The notes below the pieces were generated by a model that did not search any database, was not told the DNA's origin, and saw nothing but the letters and a program-made list of their open reading frames with translations. From an uncultured Desulfobulbaceae bacterium (GTDB taxonomy: Bacteria; Desulfobacterota; Desulfobulbia; Desulfobulbales; Desulfobulbaceae), in NCBI GenBank assembly GCA_945787305.1, contig CALZIH010000067.1:20111-31304 (forward strand): 11,194 nucleotides of DNA, in the 5' to 3' direction. Numbering within the stretch: the stretch's first letter is position 1; every line of letters begins with the position of its first letter. This document shows, one piece after another, positions 1-6,488 of the stretch. The position numbers were made by a program, and so were the translations under genes.

Positions 1-1119
1 CTGGGCTTTAAAAACATACAAATCAGCCTGACGCTCAAAATTACGTATAAAATAACCAAAAAGAAAGCGGAAATAGAGCAGCATAAAAACAAGGAGCACT
101 AGAGCCACAAGCACAGCAAACAGAGCCCCGGGAGAGGTATGCAGCCAACCGAGCAATTGATAAAAGATACCACTGCCAAGCAGTATATACGACATCGGCT
201 CGACCAGAACACCAGCCAATAGGCTAAACCCAAGAAACAATAAGATATAGAGTACAAGATGCATTTTTTTCACATGGCCGATTTCATGGGCCAGCACGGA
301 ATCCAACTCCTGCTCGTCAAGGGTAGCCAGCAAGGCCGGGGTGAGCAGGAGGTAGCGAAAACGTGGAACAATCCCCATGATGCCGGCCGTCAGCACCTGC
401 CCCTCAAAAAGCGGCCAGTAGAGAATCTCCGAAGAAAAATCCTGTGATCGACAAAAGGCCTCAATGCGGCTTCGCAACGGACCCTGGGGCATAGGTTTAC
501 AGCCCCAGAGCCAGCGAACAAGAGGTGGAAAAAACAGGGCCAGAAAACAGACAAAGACAAGAAAAAGGAGCAGATCGCCCCATGGAGAATTCAACACCGC
601 CTGAAACCGTGGCCAGGGAAGCAGGGCCATCAGGTCAAATGAGGCCGAGAGAACCAACCAGGGCAGTACTATGGGTAGGTTTGCCTTGATATTTGAAAGA
701 ATAAAGGCCGTTGCAGCATATCGCCGCTGAAAAACCGCCTGATACGCGGGCCGTGCCTTTAACCACATAATTGAAAGCAAGAGAAAAAAGGTTGAGAGAC
801 CGGCAAGGTTCTCCAGCACCGGCAAATGATCGCCCATGGACAGGGGGTGGAGATAATATTTCAGATCAAGGCCATAAACAAAAAATATAAACACAGTAAC
901 GGCAAGAAGAGAAAGTTTCTTTTCAGCGGAAAAATACATCCCTGCAGCCCCGTGCAGACAACGGCCATATACAGTTGCCGCAATGCGAGCAAAAAGAAAA
1001 ATGACCATGAAAAAAGTCGGCACAGCCAGCCAGGGAGGAAGCCAAGGTTCCTTCACCGGTATATTGGTGGAAAAAACAAAAATAACCACCAGAAAGTAAA
1101 TCAAGTTCGTATAGATCAT
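1..1119 (-). CDS. M48 (Ste24-like) membrane zinc metalloprotease, 3' end outside window
   Basis: This open frame runs off the left edge, so only the first 373 residues are present. The zinc-binding motif HEIGH is at residues 278-282, preceded by DEQELDSVLA. The downstream third-ligand motif ERQAD has its glutamate at residue 362. Both fit peptidase family M48. At least six hydrophobic segments are visible, near residues 3-18, 31-51, 69-88, 104-120, 148-168 and 182-204. Two more flank the zinc site at 286-305 and 331-350, giving a Ste24/CAAX-protease-like topology. Family members cleave membrane-associated or misfolded proteins; the substrate here is unknown. The start is uncertain: ATG at 1119 is used, but in-frame GTG at 1155 and TTG at 1128 are possible, and none has a strong ribosome binding site. 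The gene diverges from the tRNA. Family assignment is firm; start and function are less so. Confidence 0.85.
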   Translation of the reverse strand, partial: MIYTNLIYFLVVIFVFSTNIPVKEPWLPPWLAVPTFFMVIFLFARIAATVYGRCLHGAAGMYFSAEKKLSLLAVTVFIFFVYGLDLKYYLHPLSMGDHLPVLENLAGLSTFFLLLSIMWLKARPAYQAVFQRRYAATAFILSNIKANLPIVLPWLVLSASFDLMALLPWPRFQAVLNSPWGDLLLFLVFVCFLALFFPPLVRWLWGCKPMPQGPLRSRIEAFCRSQDFSSEILYWPLFEGQVLTAGIMGIVPRFRYLLLTPALLATLDEQELDSVLAHEIGHVKKMHLVLYILLFLGFSLLAGVLVEPMSYILLGSGIFYQLLGWLHTSPGALFAVLVALVLLVFMLLYFRFLFGYFIRNFERQADLYVFKAQ

Positions 1120-1171
1120 AAGAACCAAAAGCCCCGAGACCCGTGAGTAAACCACAGATCATTTTTTATTC

Positions 1172-1199
1172 AGTATCAGTCAAGAAAAATATTGACCAA
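1172..1199 (-). promoter_or_regulatory. Possible promoter of the M48 protease gene
   Basis: Read on the minus strand, TTGGTC (1199-1194) is followed after 16 bp by GATACT (1177-1172). This would start transcription about 45 nt before the ATG at 1119. The -35 hexamer overlaps the -35 of the divergent tRNA promoter. This is motif matching only. Confidence 0.3.
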
Positions 1200-1222
1200 C
1201 TATATTTTTCTGGTAATATAAA
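1192..1222 (+). promoter_or_regulatory. Likely sigma70-type promoter of the tRNA gene
   Basis: TTGACC at 1192-1197 is a near-consensus -35. AT-rich -10 candidates follow: TAATAT at 1214-1219 (16-bp spacer) or TATAAA at 1217-1222 (19-bp spacer). The tRNA begins about 20 nt further on, a normal distance for a short processed leader. The surrounding sequence is strongly AT-rich. The exact -10 is not certain. Confidence 0.5.
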
Positions 1223-1239
1223 AAGTTTTCATACCCTTT

Positions 1240-1316
1240 GGGCCTATAGCTCAGTTGGCTAGAGCCACCGGCTCATAACCGGTCGGTCCCTGGTTCGAGT
1301 CCAGGTAGGCCCACCA
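1240..1316 (+). tRNA. tRNA with CAU anticodon, probably tRNA-Ile2 (lysidine type)
   Basis: The cloverleaf is complete. The 7-bp acceptor stem pairs GGGCCTA with TAGGCCC. There is a D arm, a 5-bp anticodon stem ACCGG/CCGGT around loop CTCATAA (anticodon CAT at 1274-1276), and a T arm CCTGG/CCAGG around TTCGAGT. Discriminator A is at 1313, and CCA is encoded at 1314-1316. A paired G1-C72 argues against initiator tRNA. C4-G69 and C5-G68, as I recall features recognised by the lysidine synthetase TilS, favour the AUA-decoding tRNA-Ile2 over elongator tRNA-Met. Elongator Met remains the alternative. It stands alone, with no neighbouring tRNA. Confidence 0.92.
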
Positions 1317-1386
1317 CATTACAGATTACGGAAGAAGATAAGTATATGGGTTTCGTCTTACTTCCTCAACGATTAAATACAGGCTT

Positions 1387-1414
1387 TTGAAAACAACGCC
1401 TTTGCGACTACATT
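1387..1414 (+). promoter_or_regulatory. Weak candidate promoter for the Nif3-like gene
   Basis: The 190-bp gap between the tRNA and the Nif3-like gene (1317-1508) holds no convincing ORF. TTGAAA at 1387-1392 is followed by TACATT at 1409-1414 with a 16-bp spacer. If used, transcription would start near 1421 and the leader would contain the terminator hairpin at 1459-1496. The motif match is moderate only. Confidence 0.25.
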
Positions 1415-1458
1415 TTTCCTGCGCACTGTCATCACAGACTGCCAACAGGACCAAAAGG

Positions 1459-1496
1459 AAGAGGTACACCCCTAAAGGTTGTACCTCTTTTTCTTT
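1459..1496 (+). terminator. Intrinsic terminator (possible leader attenuator)
   Basis: A 10-bp perfect stem, AAGAGGTACA (1459-1468) with TGTACCTCTT (1480-1489), closes an 11-nt loop. It is followed by TTTTT (1488-1492, partly in the stem), C and TTT. This is a classic rho-independent terminator for transcription coming from the tRNA side. It ends only 12 nt before the ATG of the next gene, so any transcript of that gene starting upstream must pass through it. Confidence 0.75.
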
Positions 1497-1508
1497 GCAA
1501 GCTACCCC

Positions 1509-2315
1509 ATGGCTCTTTTTATACAAGATATTATAGACATTCTTCAAAAAATTGCCCCTGTCGAGCTGGCTGAAACCTGGGACAATGTCGGCCTCCTGGT
1601 CGGCAACCCAAGCGCTGAGGCCCAGTCAATACTCGTCGCCCTTGACCCTTCTTCAGCTCTACTTGATGAGGCGGAATCAAAGGGTGCCAATGTAGTCATC
1701 ACCCATCACCCTGTCATCTTTCACCCACTTAAAGCATTGCGCACGGACCGGCCCACAGGGAACCTCCTGGCTGCAGCAGCTAAAAAAAACATTCACCTTA
1801 TTGCCTGTCACACCAACCTTGATTCTGCAACCGGCGGTGTAAGTGATATCCTGGCAAGCAAACTGGAGCTGCAGAATACCACCCCTTTAATACCCCAACA
1901 CAATGGTACAGAATCCAGCTGCGGCCTTGGAAGAATAGGCCAGTGCAAGCGCCCCATGATTCCGGCTGAGTGCATCGAACAACTTCGCAGAGCCTGCGAT
2001 GCGCCTTGGCTCCTTGAAGCCGGCTGTCGACCAACACAGGTGAATACAATAGCTGTCTGTGGCGGCTCCTGCTCCGAATTTGCCGAAACCGCAATGGAAG
2101 CAGGAGCCGACGTTTTTGTAACCGCCGAGGTAAAACATTCAATTGCTCGCTGGGCAGAAGAAGCAAGATTCTGGATCATTGACGGAGGGCATTTTGCCAC
2201 CGAACAGCTAGCGATCGCCCCCTTACAGGAGCGATTGCAACAGGAAATTTCAACACGAAATCTGGATAATTATGTTTATGGGGCTCAGCAAAGCCCTCCG
2301 CTGACCATGGTGTGA
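1509..2315 (+). CDS. Nif3-like dinuclear metal centre protein (DUF34/YbgI family)
   Basis: The protein has 268 residues, close to the usual length of short bacterial Nif3 proteins (about 250). The N-terminus carries the family signature LAETWDNVGLLVG at about 20-32. Candidate metal ligands are His66-His67 in HHPVIFHPLK, His101 and Asp105 in HTNLDSATGG, and His228 and Glu232 in DGGHFATE, the expected pattern for the two-metal site of this ring-forming hexameric family. The family is widely labelled GTP cyclohydrolase 1 type 2, but its true reaction is not settled. It is probably cytoplasmic; no signal peptide is seen. ATG at 1509 is chosen because residues from MALFIQDIID match family starts; an in-frame TTG at 1479 lies inside the terminator hairpin. 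Translation signals before the ATG are weak. It is the first gene of the plus-strand cluster. Confidence 0.92.
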   Translation: MALFIQDIIDILQKIAPVELAETWDNVGLLVGNPSAEAQSILVALDPSSALLDEAESKGANVVITHHPVIFHPLKALRTDRPTGNLLAAAAKKNIHLIACHTNLDSATGGVSDILASKLELQNTTPLIPQHNGTESSCGLGRIGQCKRPMIPAECIEQLRRACDAPWLLEAGCRPTQVNTIAVCGGSCSEFAETAMEAGADVFVTAEVKHSIARWAEEARFWIIDGGHFATEQLAIAPLQERLQQEISTRNLDNYVYGAQQSPPLTMV

Positions 2316-2342
2316 GTTAATATAACTATCAAGTGTAACAAA

Positions 2343-2360
2343 CGTCGACACATGTCGGCG
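2343..2360 (+). other. Small hairpin in the Nif3/zinc-ribbon intergenic gap
   Basis: CGTCGAC (2343-2349) pairs with GTCGGCG (2354-2360), including one G-T pair, around a 4-nt ACAT loop. No T-run follows, so it is not an intrinsic terminator. It sits 29 nt before the TTG start of the next gene and could affect mRNA processing or stability. It may also be chance. Confidence 0.3.
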
Positions 2361-2389
2361 CAACAAGATACTGGACAAGGAGTAAACCA

Positions 2390-3112
2390 TTGAACGAAGA
2401 GATAAACCAACTCATCGCCCTGCAAGAGGTCGACGCTGAACTTTCCGGCTTTGATCAAGAGATTAAAGAACAAGAGCAGGAAATCAGCAAGAGGCAACTG
2501 TCAATCAATGAAAAAGAGAGCGCCATTGTTGCCTGCCAGGACAAAGCAAAGGACCTGGAGCAACAAAAACGCAATGCGGAAATAGAAAACGAAGAAGCCG
2601 GAAGCCGCATTAAGGACCGGCAAGGCAAGATGATGCAGGTCCAAACCAGCCGTGAACATCAGGCTCTGCTCAAAGAAATAGAAGAAAACAAACGACTGAT
2701 GAAGGAAACAGAGGAACAGCTTATCAGTTTACTGGAGAACATTGAACAGGCGGCCAACGAAGCTTCCGAACTTGAGAACCTGCTATCGGGCGAACAGAAA
2801 CTACTCAAAGAGGAAACCGAGGCGGTGAACAAAAAAATAAAGAAGATTGAAGGTCGCCGTAAATCTGTTGCCAATAAACGAGACGGACTTGCAACTGCGC
2901 TAAAAGCCCCCCTCCTCAAGCGATATAACATGCTGCTGGTAAAACGTGAGGGTCTTGCTGTCGTCCAGACTGTTGAGGGTGTATGCCAGGGCTGCTTCAT
3001 GTCTATTCCACCGCAGCAGTTCAACGAGGTGCGAAAAGGTGAAAAACTGCATCTTTGCCCAACCTGCCAGCGAATGTTGTATTATAAACAAGAGGAAAGT
3101 GAAGAGGCGTAA
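2390..3112 (+). CDS. Coiled-coil C4-type zinc-ribbon protein (DUF164/zf-RING_7 family)
   Basis: The 240-residue protein has two parts. Residues about 5-180 are a highly charged, Glu/Lys/Gln-rich helical region predicted to form a long antiparallel coiled coil. The C-terminus carries a zinc ribbon with Cys199-x2-Cys202 and Cys223-x2-Cys226 (VCQGC and LCPTC). This architecture is that of the widespread DUF164 proteins, proposed from structure to bind nucleic acid; the molecular role is not established. The start is a TTG at 2390 preceded by a perfect AAGGAG (2377-2382) with 7-nt spacing, which decides it over internal starts. It lies 74 bp after the Nif3-like gene and 12 bp before the RNase HI gene, so co-transcription is likely. 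The Nif3/zinc-ribbon pairing recurs in many bacteria, which supports the call. Confidence 0.9.
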   Translation: MNEEINQLIALQEVDAELSGFDQEIKEQEQEISKRQLSINEKESAIVACQDKAKDLEQQKRNAEIENEEAGSRIKDRQGKMMQVQTSREHQALLKEIEENKRLMKETEEQLISLLENIEQAANEASELENLLSGEQKLLKEETEAVNKKIKKIEGRRKSVANKRDGLATALKAPLLKRYNMLLVKREGLAVVQTVEGVCQGCFMSIPPQQFNEVRKGEKLHLCPTCQRMLYYKQEESEEA

Positions 3113-3124
3113 GGCAGTACTCCC

Positions 3125-3694
3125 ATGGACAAGATGGACATTATCCATCGGTTGGCCAAGAAACTAAGTGACGGTGCACTGCGGGAAATTTTTCCCCAAT
3201 ATCGCCCGCAGGTCGTCCGTGACCTCCTCCTTGCCGAAACAGCCAGCCCGGAACCATTCTCGACAGTCAGCAAGACAGAGAACAAAACGTTCTTAAGCTG
3301 CAGACTATTCACCGATGGGGCTTCACGGGGCAATCCCGGCAAGGCCGGAGCCGGGGCAGTGCTCCTTGATGAAAAGGGAAGGGAACTTGTAACCAAATCG
3401 GAGTACCTTGGTGTCTGCACCAACAATCTGGCCGAATACCAGGCCCTGATTCTTGGTCTCCGTACCGCCAGGGAGATCGGTTGCCGAAAGCTGGACATTT
3501 TTCTCGACTCCGAACTGATCGTCCGGCAGGTCAGAGGCATTTACAAGGTAAAAAACGCTGCGCTGAAACCTCTCTACACACAGGCACAACAGCTCCTGCT
3601 GTGGTTTGACAACTACACCATTGCGCATGTCCCCCGATCGGAGAATGCACGGGCAGATGAACTTGCCAACCGGGGAATAGATGAAAGAGATTAA
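3125..3694 (+). CDS. RNase HI family protein with N-terminal helical extension
   Basis: The RNase H fold begins near residue 58. The four acidic catalytic residues are visible: Asp64 in LFTDGASRGNPG, Glu104 in NNLAEYQALI, Asp128 in FLDSELIV, and Asp178 in NARADELANRG. Such enzymes cut RNA in RNA-DNA hybrids using two metal ions. It is the short type. The basic protrusion of the E. coli enzyme between the third and fourth motifs is absent, and HVPRSENARADEL replaces the His-bearing GHAGHPEN-type loop. Residues 1-50 form an amphipathic helical extension (LSDGALREIFPQYRPQVVRDLL) that does not look like the known hybrid-binding domain. ATG at 3125 has AAGG 10 nt upstream; an internal ATG at 3134 is possible. 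It follows the zinc-ribbon gene by 12 bp and precedes rnpB by about 50 bp. Confidence 0.9.
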   Translation: MDKMDIIHRLAKKLSDGALREIFPQYRPQVVRDLLLAETASPEPFSTVSKTENKTFLSCRLFTDGASRGNPGKAGAGAVLLDEKGRELVTKSEYLGVCTNNLAEYQALILGLRTAREIGCRKLDIFLDSELIVRQVRGIYKVKNAALKPLYTQAQQLLLWFDNYTIAHVPRSENARADELANRGIDERD

Positions 3695-3698
3695 GACC

Positions 3699-3730
3699 GG
3701 GAACGTAACGGGTAATTACATCCCGTTCCT
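3699..3730 (+). other. Hairpin with two alternative pairings before rnpB
   Basis: AACGGG (3707-3712) can pair with CCCGTT (3722-3727) across a 9-nt loop. Alternatively GGAACG (3700-3705) can pair with CGTTCC (3724-3729). The stem is followed by a pyrimidine-rich TTTCCC rather than a T-run. It may be a weak terminator for the upstream genes or a processing site for the 5' end of RNase P RNA. No convincing -35/-10 pair was found for rnpB in this gap. Confidence 0.35.
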
Positions 3731-3745
3731 TTCCCTGAAACAATT

Positions 3746-4110
3746 TGGGGCGGGCGCATGATCGCTCCGGTTACTGCCGGAGAGGAAAGTCCGAACACCA
3801 CAGGGTACGGTGGTTCGTAACGCGAACTACGGGTAACCGTAGGAAAGTGCCACAGAAAAAACACCGCCGATGCGCCGCCTTAGGGCGGAGACAGGTAAGG
3901 TTGAAATGGCGAGGTAAGAGCTCACCGCTTTCGTGGTGACACGGAAGGCAGGGTAAACCCCACCGGGTGCAAGACCAAATAGGGAAGCGATTGAGGGCTG
4001 CCCGCCTGAGGCTTCCGGGTAGGTCGCACGAGATGCCGGGCGACCGGCATCCTCAGTCAAATGATCATGGTTCCACTTGGAATACAGGATTCGGCTTACA
4101 GCCCGCCCCA
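3746..4110 (+). ncRNA. rnpB: RNase P RNA, bacterial type A
   Basis: This is the catalytic RNA of RNase P, which matures tRNA 5' ends with the RnpA protein. The conserved core elements occur in the right order: GAGGAAAGTCCGAAC near 3782, CACAGAAA at 3851, AGGTAAGGTTGAAATGGCG near 3894 followed by GAGCTCACC, GTGCAAGACCAAATAGG near 3967, CAAATGATCATGG near 4058, and ACAGGATTCGGCTTACA near 4084. The ends are set by helix P1: TGGGGCGGGC (3746-3755) pairs perfectly over 10 bp with GCCCGCCCCA (4101-4110). The length of about 365 nt is normal for type A. TTCTTTTT follows immediately, but no local terminator stem precedes it. The RNA ends 29 nt before the ispDF start, so part of the ispDF mRNA may arise by readthrough. 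True ends may differ by a few nucleotides. Confidence 0.96.
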
Positions 4111-4139
4111 TTCTTTTTAACAACAGGTTCAAGGTTCCA

Positions 4140-5333
4140 ATGCCAGCTGCCGGAAACCACGATAAAGCAGGTGTGATCCTTCCGGCTGCCGGTTTTGGCA
4201 CCAGAATGCAATCCGAGAAGCCGAAGCAATTCCTTGCCCTGGCAGGAGAACCGATCCTCATCCGTACAGTCAAGGCCTTTCTCCGCTGTCCTTCAATTCA
4301 TTGTATAGTACTTGCCATTGCCCGCGACCAGCAGCAACAGGTAAAGGCCCTCCTCAGGCGGCACATTGTCCCTGACAATCTAACCAGGATTATCGTCACT
4401 GAAGGGGGGGCCACCCGCCAGCAGTCCGTAAAAGCAGGCCTGGGTGCCCTACCGGATGAAATCAAGCTCGTACTGGTTCACGATGCGGCCCGACCACTTG
4501 TCAGCTCCAACCTTATCGAAAAGTGCATTGAGGGTGCTCAAGTGCACGGCGCCGTCATTACAGCCATACCGGTAAACGATACACTCAAGAAGGTTGATGT
4601 CAACGACAGCATTGTCCGTACGGTTGACCGAAACGGACTGTTTAGAGCCCAGACCCCGCAGGCGGCACAGCGGCATCTCCTTACACAGGCGTTTCAGCAG
4701 GCGGAAATGGACAATTTTGCAGGTACGGATGAAGCCTCCCTGCTCGAACATGCGGCCATTCCCGTTGTGATCATTGCCGGAGAAGAAAAAAATATAAAAA
4801 TTACCCGGCCCGGCGATCTGAAGATTGCCGACAGCCTGCTTGGAGAGCGGAGCATGATACGAATCGGCCACGGTTTTGATGCCCACCGGTTGGTGGAAGG
4901 GCGTCCGTTGGTTCTTGGCGGCGAACAGATTGACTTCCAACTCGGCCTTCTCGGCCACTCAGATGCCGACGTGCTCACACACGCCCTGATCGACGCCATC
5001 CTCGGTGCTCTTTGCGCAGGCGACATTGGAAAACATTTTCCGGATTCAAACCAGCAATACAAAGGAATAAATAGTTTGCGATTGCTTGAACAGACCTATG
5101 CCCTGGCCCAAAAAGAACAATATGCCATCGCCAACGCCGACCTTACCATTCTCTGCCAGCGGCCGAAACTTGCGCCGTACCTGGAAGGCATGCGCCACAA
5201 CCTGGCCCGGGCCTGTACAACACCCGTAACCAATATAAATATCAAAGCAACCACCACCGAAAAGATGGGCTATACCGGACGCGGCGAAGGAATAGCCGCC
5301 CACGCCGTGGTCCTTCTCCAGGCAGGACCATGA
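4140..5333 (+). CDS. ispDF: Bifunctional IspDF: MEP cytidylyltransferase / MEcPP synthase
   Basis: A 397-residue fusion of two enzymes of the non-mevalonate (MEP) isoprenoid pathway. Residues 1-235 are IspD, which attaches CMP to 2-C-methyl-D-erythritol 4-phosphate: nucleotide-binding LPAAGFGTRM (14-23), Lys27, EGGATRQQSV (88-97), VHDAARP (113-119), TDEASLLE (196-203) and KITRPGDL (220-227). Residues 239-397 are IspF, which forms the 2,4-cyclodiphosphate: GHGFDAHR (Asp247 and His249) and LGHSDADVLTH (His281) give the metal ligands, followed by GDIGKHFPD and TTTEKMGYTGRGEG. The IspE step must be encoded elsewhere. ATG at 4140, with AAGG 5 nt upstream, is preferred because earlier in-frame starts lie inside rnpB and would add a non-homologous N-terminus. 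The stop overlaps the next start as ATGA. Confidence 0.97.
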   Translation: MPAAGNHDKAGVILPAAGFGTRMQSEKPKQFLALAGEPILIRTVKAFLRCPSIHCIVLAIARDQQQQVKALLRRHIVPDNLTRIIVTEGGATRQQSVKAGLGALPDEIKLVLVHDAARPLVSSNLIEKCIEGAQVHGAVITAIPVNDTLKKVDVNDSIVRTVDRNGLFRAQTPQAAQRHLLTQAFQQAEMDNFAGTDEASLLEHAAIPVVIIAGEEKNIKITRPGDLKIADSLLGERSMIRIGHGFDAHRLVEGRPLVLGGEQIDFQLGLLGHSDADVLTHALIDAILGALCAGDIGKHFPDSNQQYKGINSLRLLEQTYALAQKEQYAIANADLTILCQRPKLAPYLEGMRHNLARACTTPVTNINIKATTTEKMGYTGRGEGIAAHAVVLLQAGP

Positions 5334-6466
5334 ATATAGACCAAGAACGACTGGCCACCACCTTTACCCACCTCTGCCAAACAGATAGCCCTTCACGACG
5401 GGAAGGAAAGATCGCGGCAGTACTGAAAAATATCTTTTCCGATCTTGCTCCCGACCATTTTTTTGAAGACGATTCCGCTGCCATTACCGGCTCGGAAAGC
5501 GGCAATCTCTTTTTTCGATTCACAGGGACAACGCACCAGGAACCGCTCTTTTTTAATTGCCACATGGATACCGTCCAGCCGGGAGTAGGGGTGCGGGTAC
5601 GACGAGAGGGTGACATTTTTACCAGCATCGGTGACACGATACTTGGCAGCGATGACAAATCGGGCATTGCCGCTCTCATAGAGGCTCTGCAAGTCATCCG
5701 CGAGAACAACCTGCCTTTTCGACCGGTTGAAATCGTCCTGACCACCTGTGAAGAGATAGGGCTGCTTGGAGCCAAGGCCTTAAACCCTGAACACATCCTG
5801 GCAAAAACGGGCTATTCTCTCGACTCAAGCGGATTTGGCCGGGTCATTACCGGTGCCCCGGCCTCGAACAGGCTACAGGTAACAATCGGCGGAGTTGCAT
5901 CCCATGCCGGGTTGCATCCGGAATGGGGAATCAACGCGATCACGCTGGCCGGAAAGGCTCTTGCCCAAATAGCTTGTGGAAGAATTGACGATCAGAGCAC
6001 CGTAAATCTCGGCACCATTCATGGCGGCACGGCCTCAAACATTGTACCGGAAAAGGTTGTCATCCATGGCGAAGTTCGCAGCCATTCGCAACATCGGCTT
6101 GAAGAACTCACCAGCGAGATAGAAGCAATATTTACAACGACAGTCAAGAACTGGCGGGACCCGAGTGGTCAGGCCAAGGGTGTACCCAGTCTTGACTTCA
6201 CATCGGAACTCGATTTTCCCCTGATGCTTCTTGACCGAGAGGATCAGGTTATTATTGAGGCCGAGCAGGCTGCACAAGCCGTAGATCTAGAGCTCACCTT
6301 TGAGAGGGCCGGGGGTGGCAGTGACGCCAATATCTTCAACGGGTACGGCCTGCAGACCGCCATCATCGCCACAGGCATGACCCATGTCCATTCAACCAAC
6401 GAACAAGTCAGCCTGCAGGACATGGTTGCCCTCACCCGCCTGATAATCGCCCTCATGACCCGTTAG
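5330..6466 (+). CDS. M20 family metallopeptidase, peptidase T-like
   Basis: The 378-residue protein has the layout of peptidase T/PepT2-type di-zinc aminopeptidases. HMDT at 78-81 supplies the first His ligand. GSDDKSG at 106-112 holds the bridging Asp (Asp108). CEEIG at 140-144 has the catalytic and ligand glutamates (141 and 142). LDSSGFG follows near 164, and HVHSTNE at 352-358 provides the last His ligand. The lid/dimerisation domain is marked by VASHAGLHPEWGINAI at 189-204. Its likely role is release of N-terminal residues from short peptides in the cytoplasm; substrate is not predictable. No signal peptide is seen. The ATG overlaps the ispDF stop by 4 nt, so the two are translationally coupled. 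Other M20 hydrolases cannot be fully excluded. It is the last gene of the plus-strand cluster. Confidence 0.93.
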   Translation: MNIDQERLATTFTHLCQTDSPSRREGKIAAVLKNIFSDLAPDHFFEDDSAAITGSESGNLFFRFTGTTHQEPLFFNCHMDTVQPGVGVRVRREGDIFTSIGDTILGSDDKSGIAALIEALQVIRENNLPFRPVEIVLTTCEEIGLLGAKALNPEHILAKTGYSLDSSGFGRVITGAPASNRLQVTIGGVASHAGLHPEWGINAITLAGKALAQIACGRIDDQSTVNLGTIHGGTASNIVPEKVVIHGEVRSHSQHRLEELTSEIEAIFTTTVKNWRDPSGQAKGVPSLDFTSELDFPLMLLDREDQVIIEAEQAAQAVDLELTFERAGGGSDANIFNGYGLQTAIIATGMTHVHSTNEQVSLQDMVALTRLIIALMTR

Positions 6467-6488
6467 GTAACAAAACTGAACGGGCCGC

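Noticed and set aside
923..1162. Minus-strand 79-codon ORF starting ATGATCTG
   Set aside because: It is an out-of-frame shadow of the M48 protease gene; the neighbouring frame contains the zinc motifs and stays open for over 1.1 kb.
1479..1508. Upstream TTG start for the Nif3-like protein
   Set aside because: The added residues are not family-like and the codon lies within the terminator hairpin; ATG 1509 fits the family N-terminus.
1808..2200. Antisense 130-codon ORF
   Set aside because: It lies wholly inside the Nif3-like gene on the opposite strand, has no recognisable motif, and its residue bias mirrors the sense codons.
4077..4139. In-frame upstream start extending ispDF into rnpB
   Set aside because: The 21 extra residues come from the conserved 3' part of RNase P RNA and have no counterpart in IspD proteins.
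4449..4958. Antisense 169-codon ORF within ispDF
   Set aside because: No family signature is present, while the sense strand has complete IspD and IspF motifs.
5242..5796. Antisense 184-codon Ser/Arg-rich ORF
   Set aside because: The composition is typical of a reversed coding frame; it overlaps ispDF and the M20 peptidase gene, both well supported.
6459..6484. CCCGTT/AACGGG hairpin between convergent genes as a terminator
   Set aside because: The stem is only 6 bp with a 14-nt loop and no T-run on either strand, and it overlaps the end of the peptidase gene.
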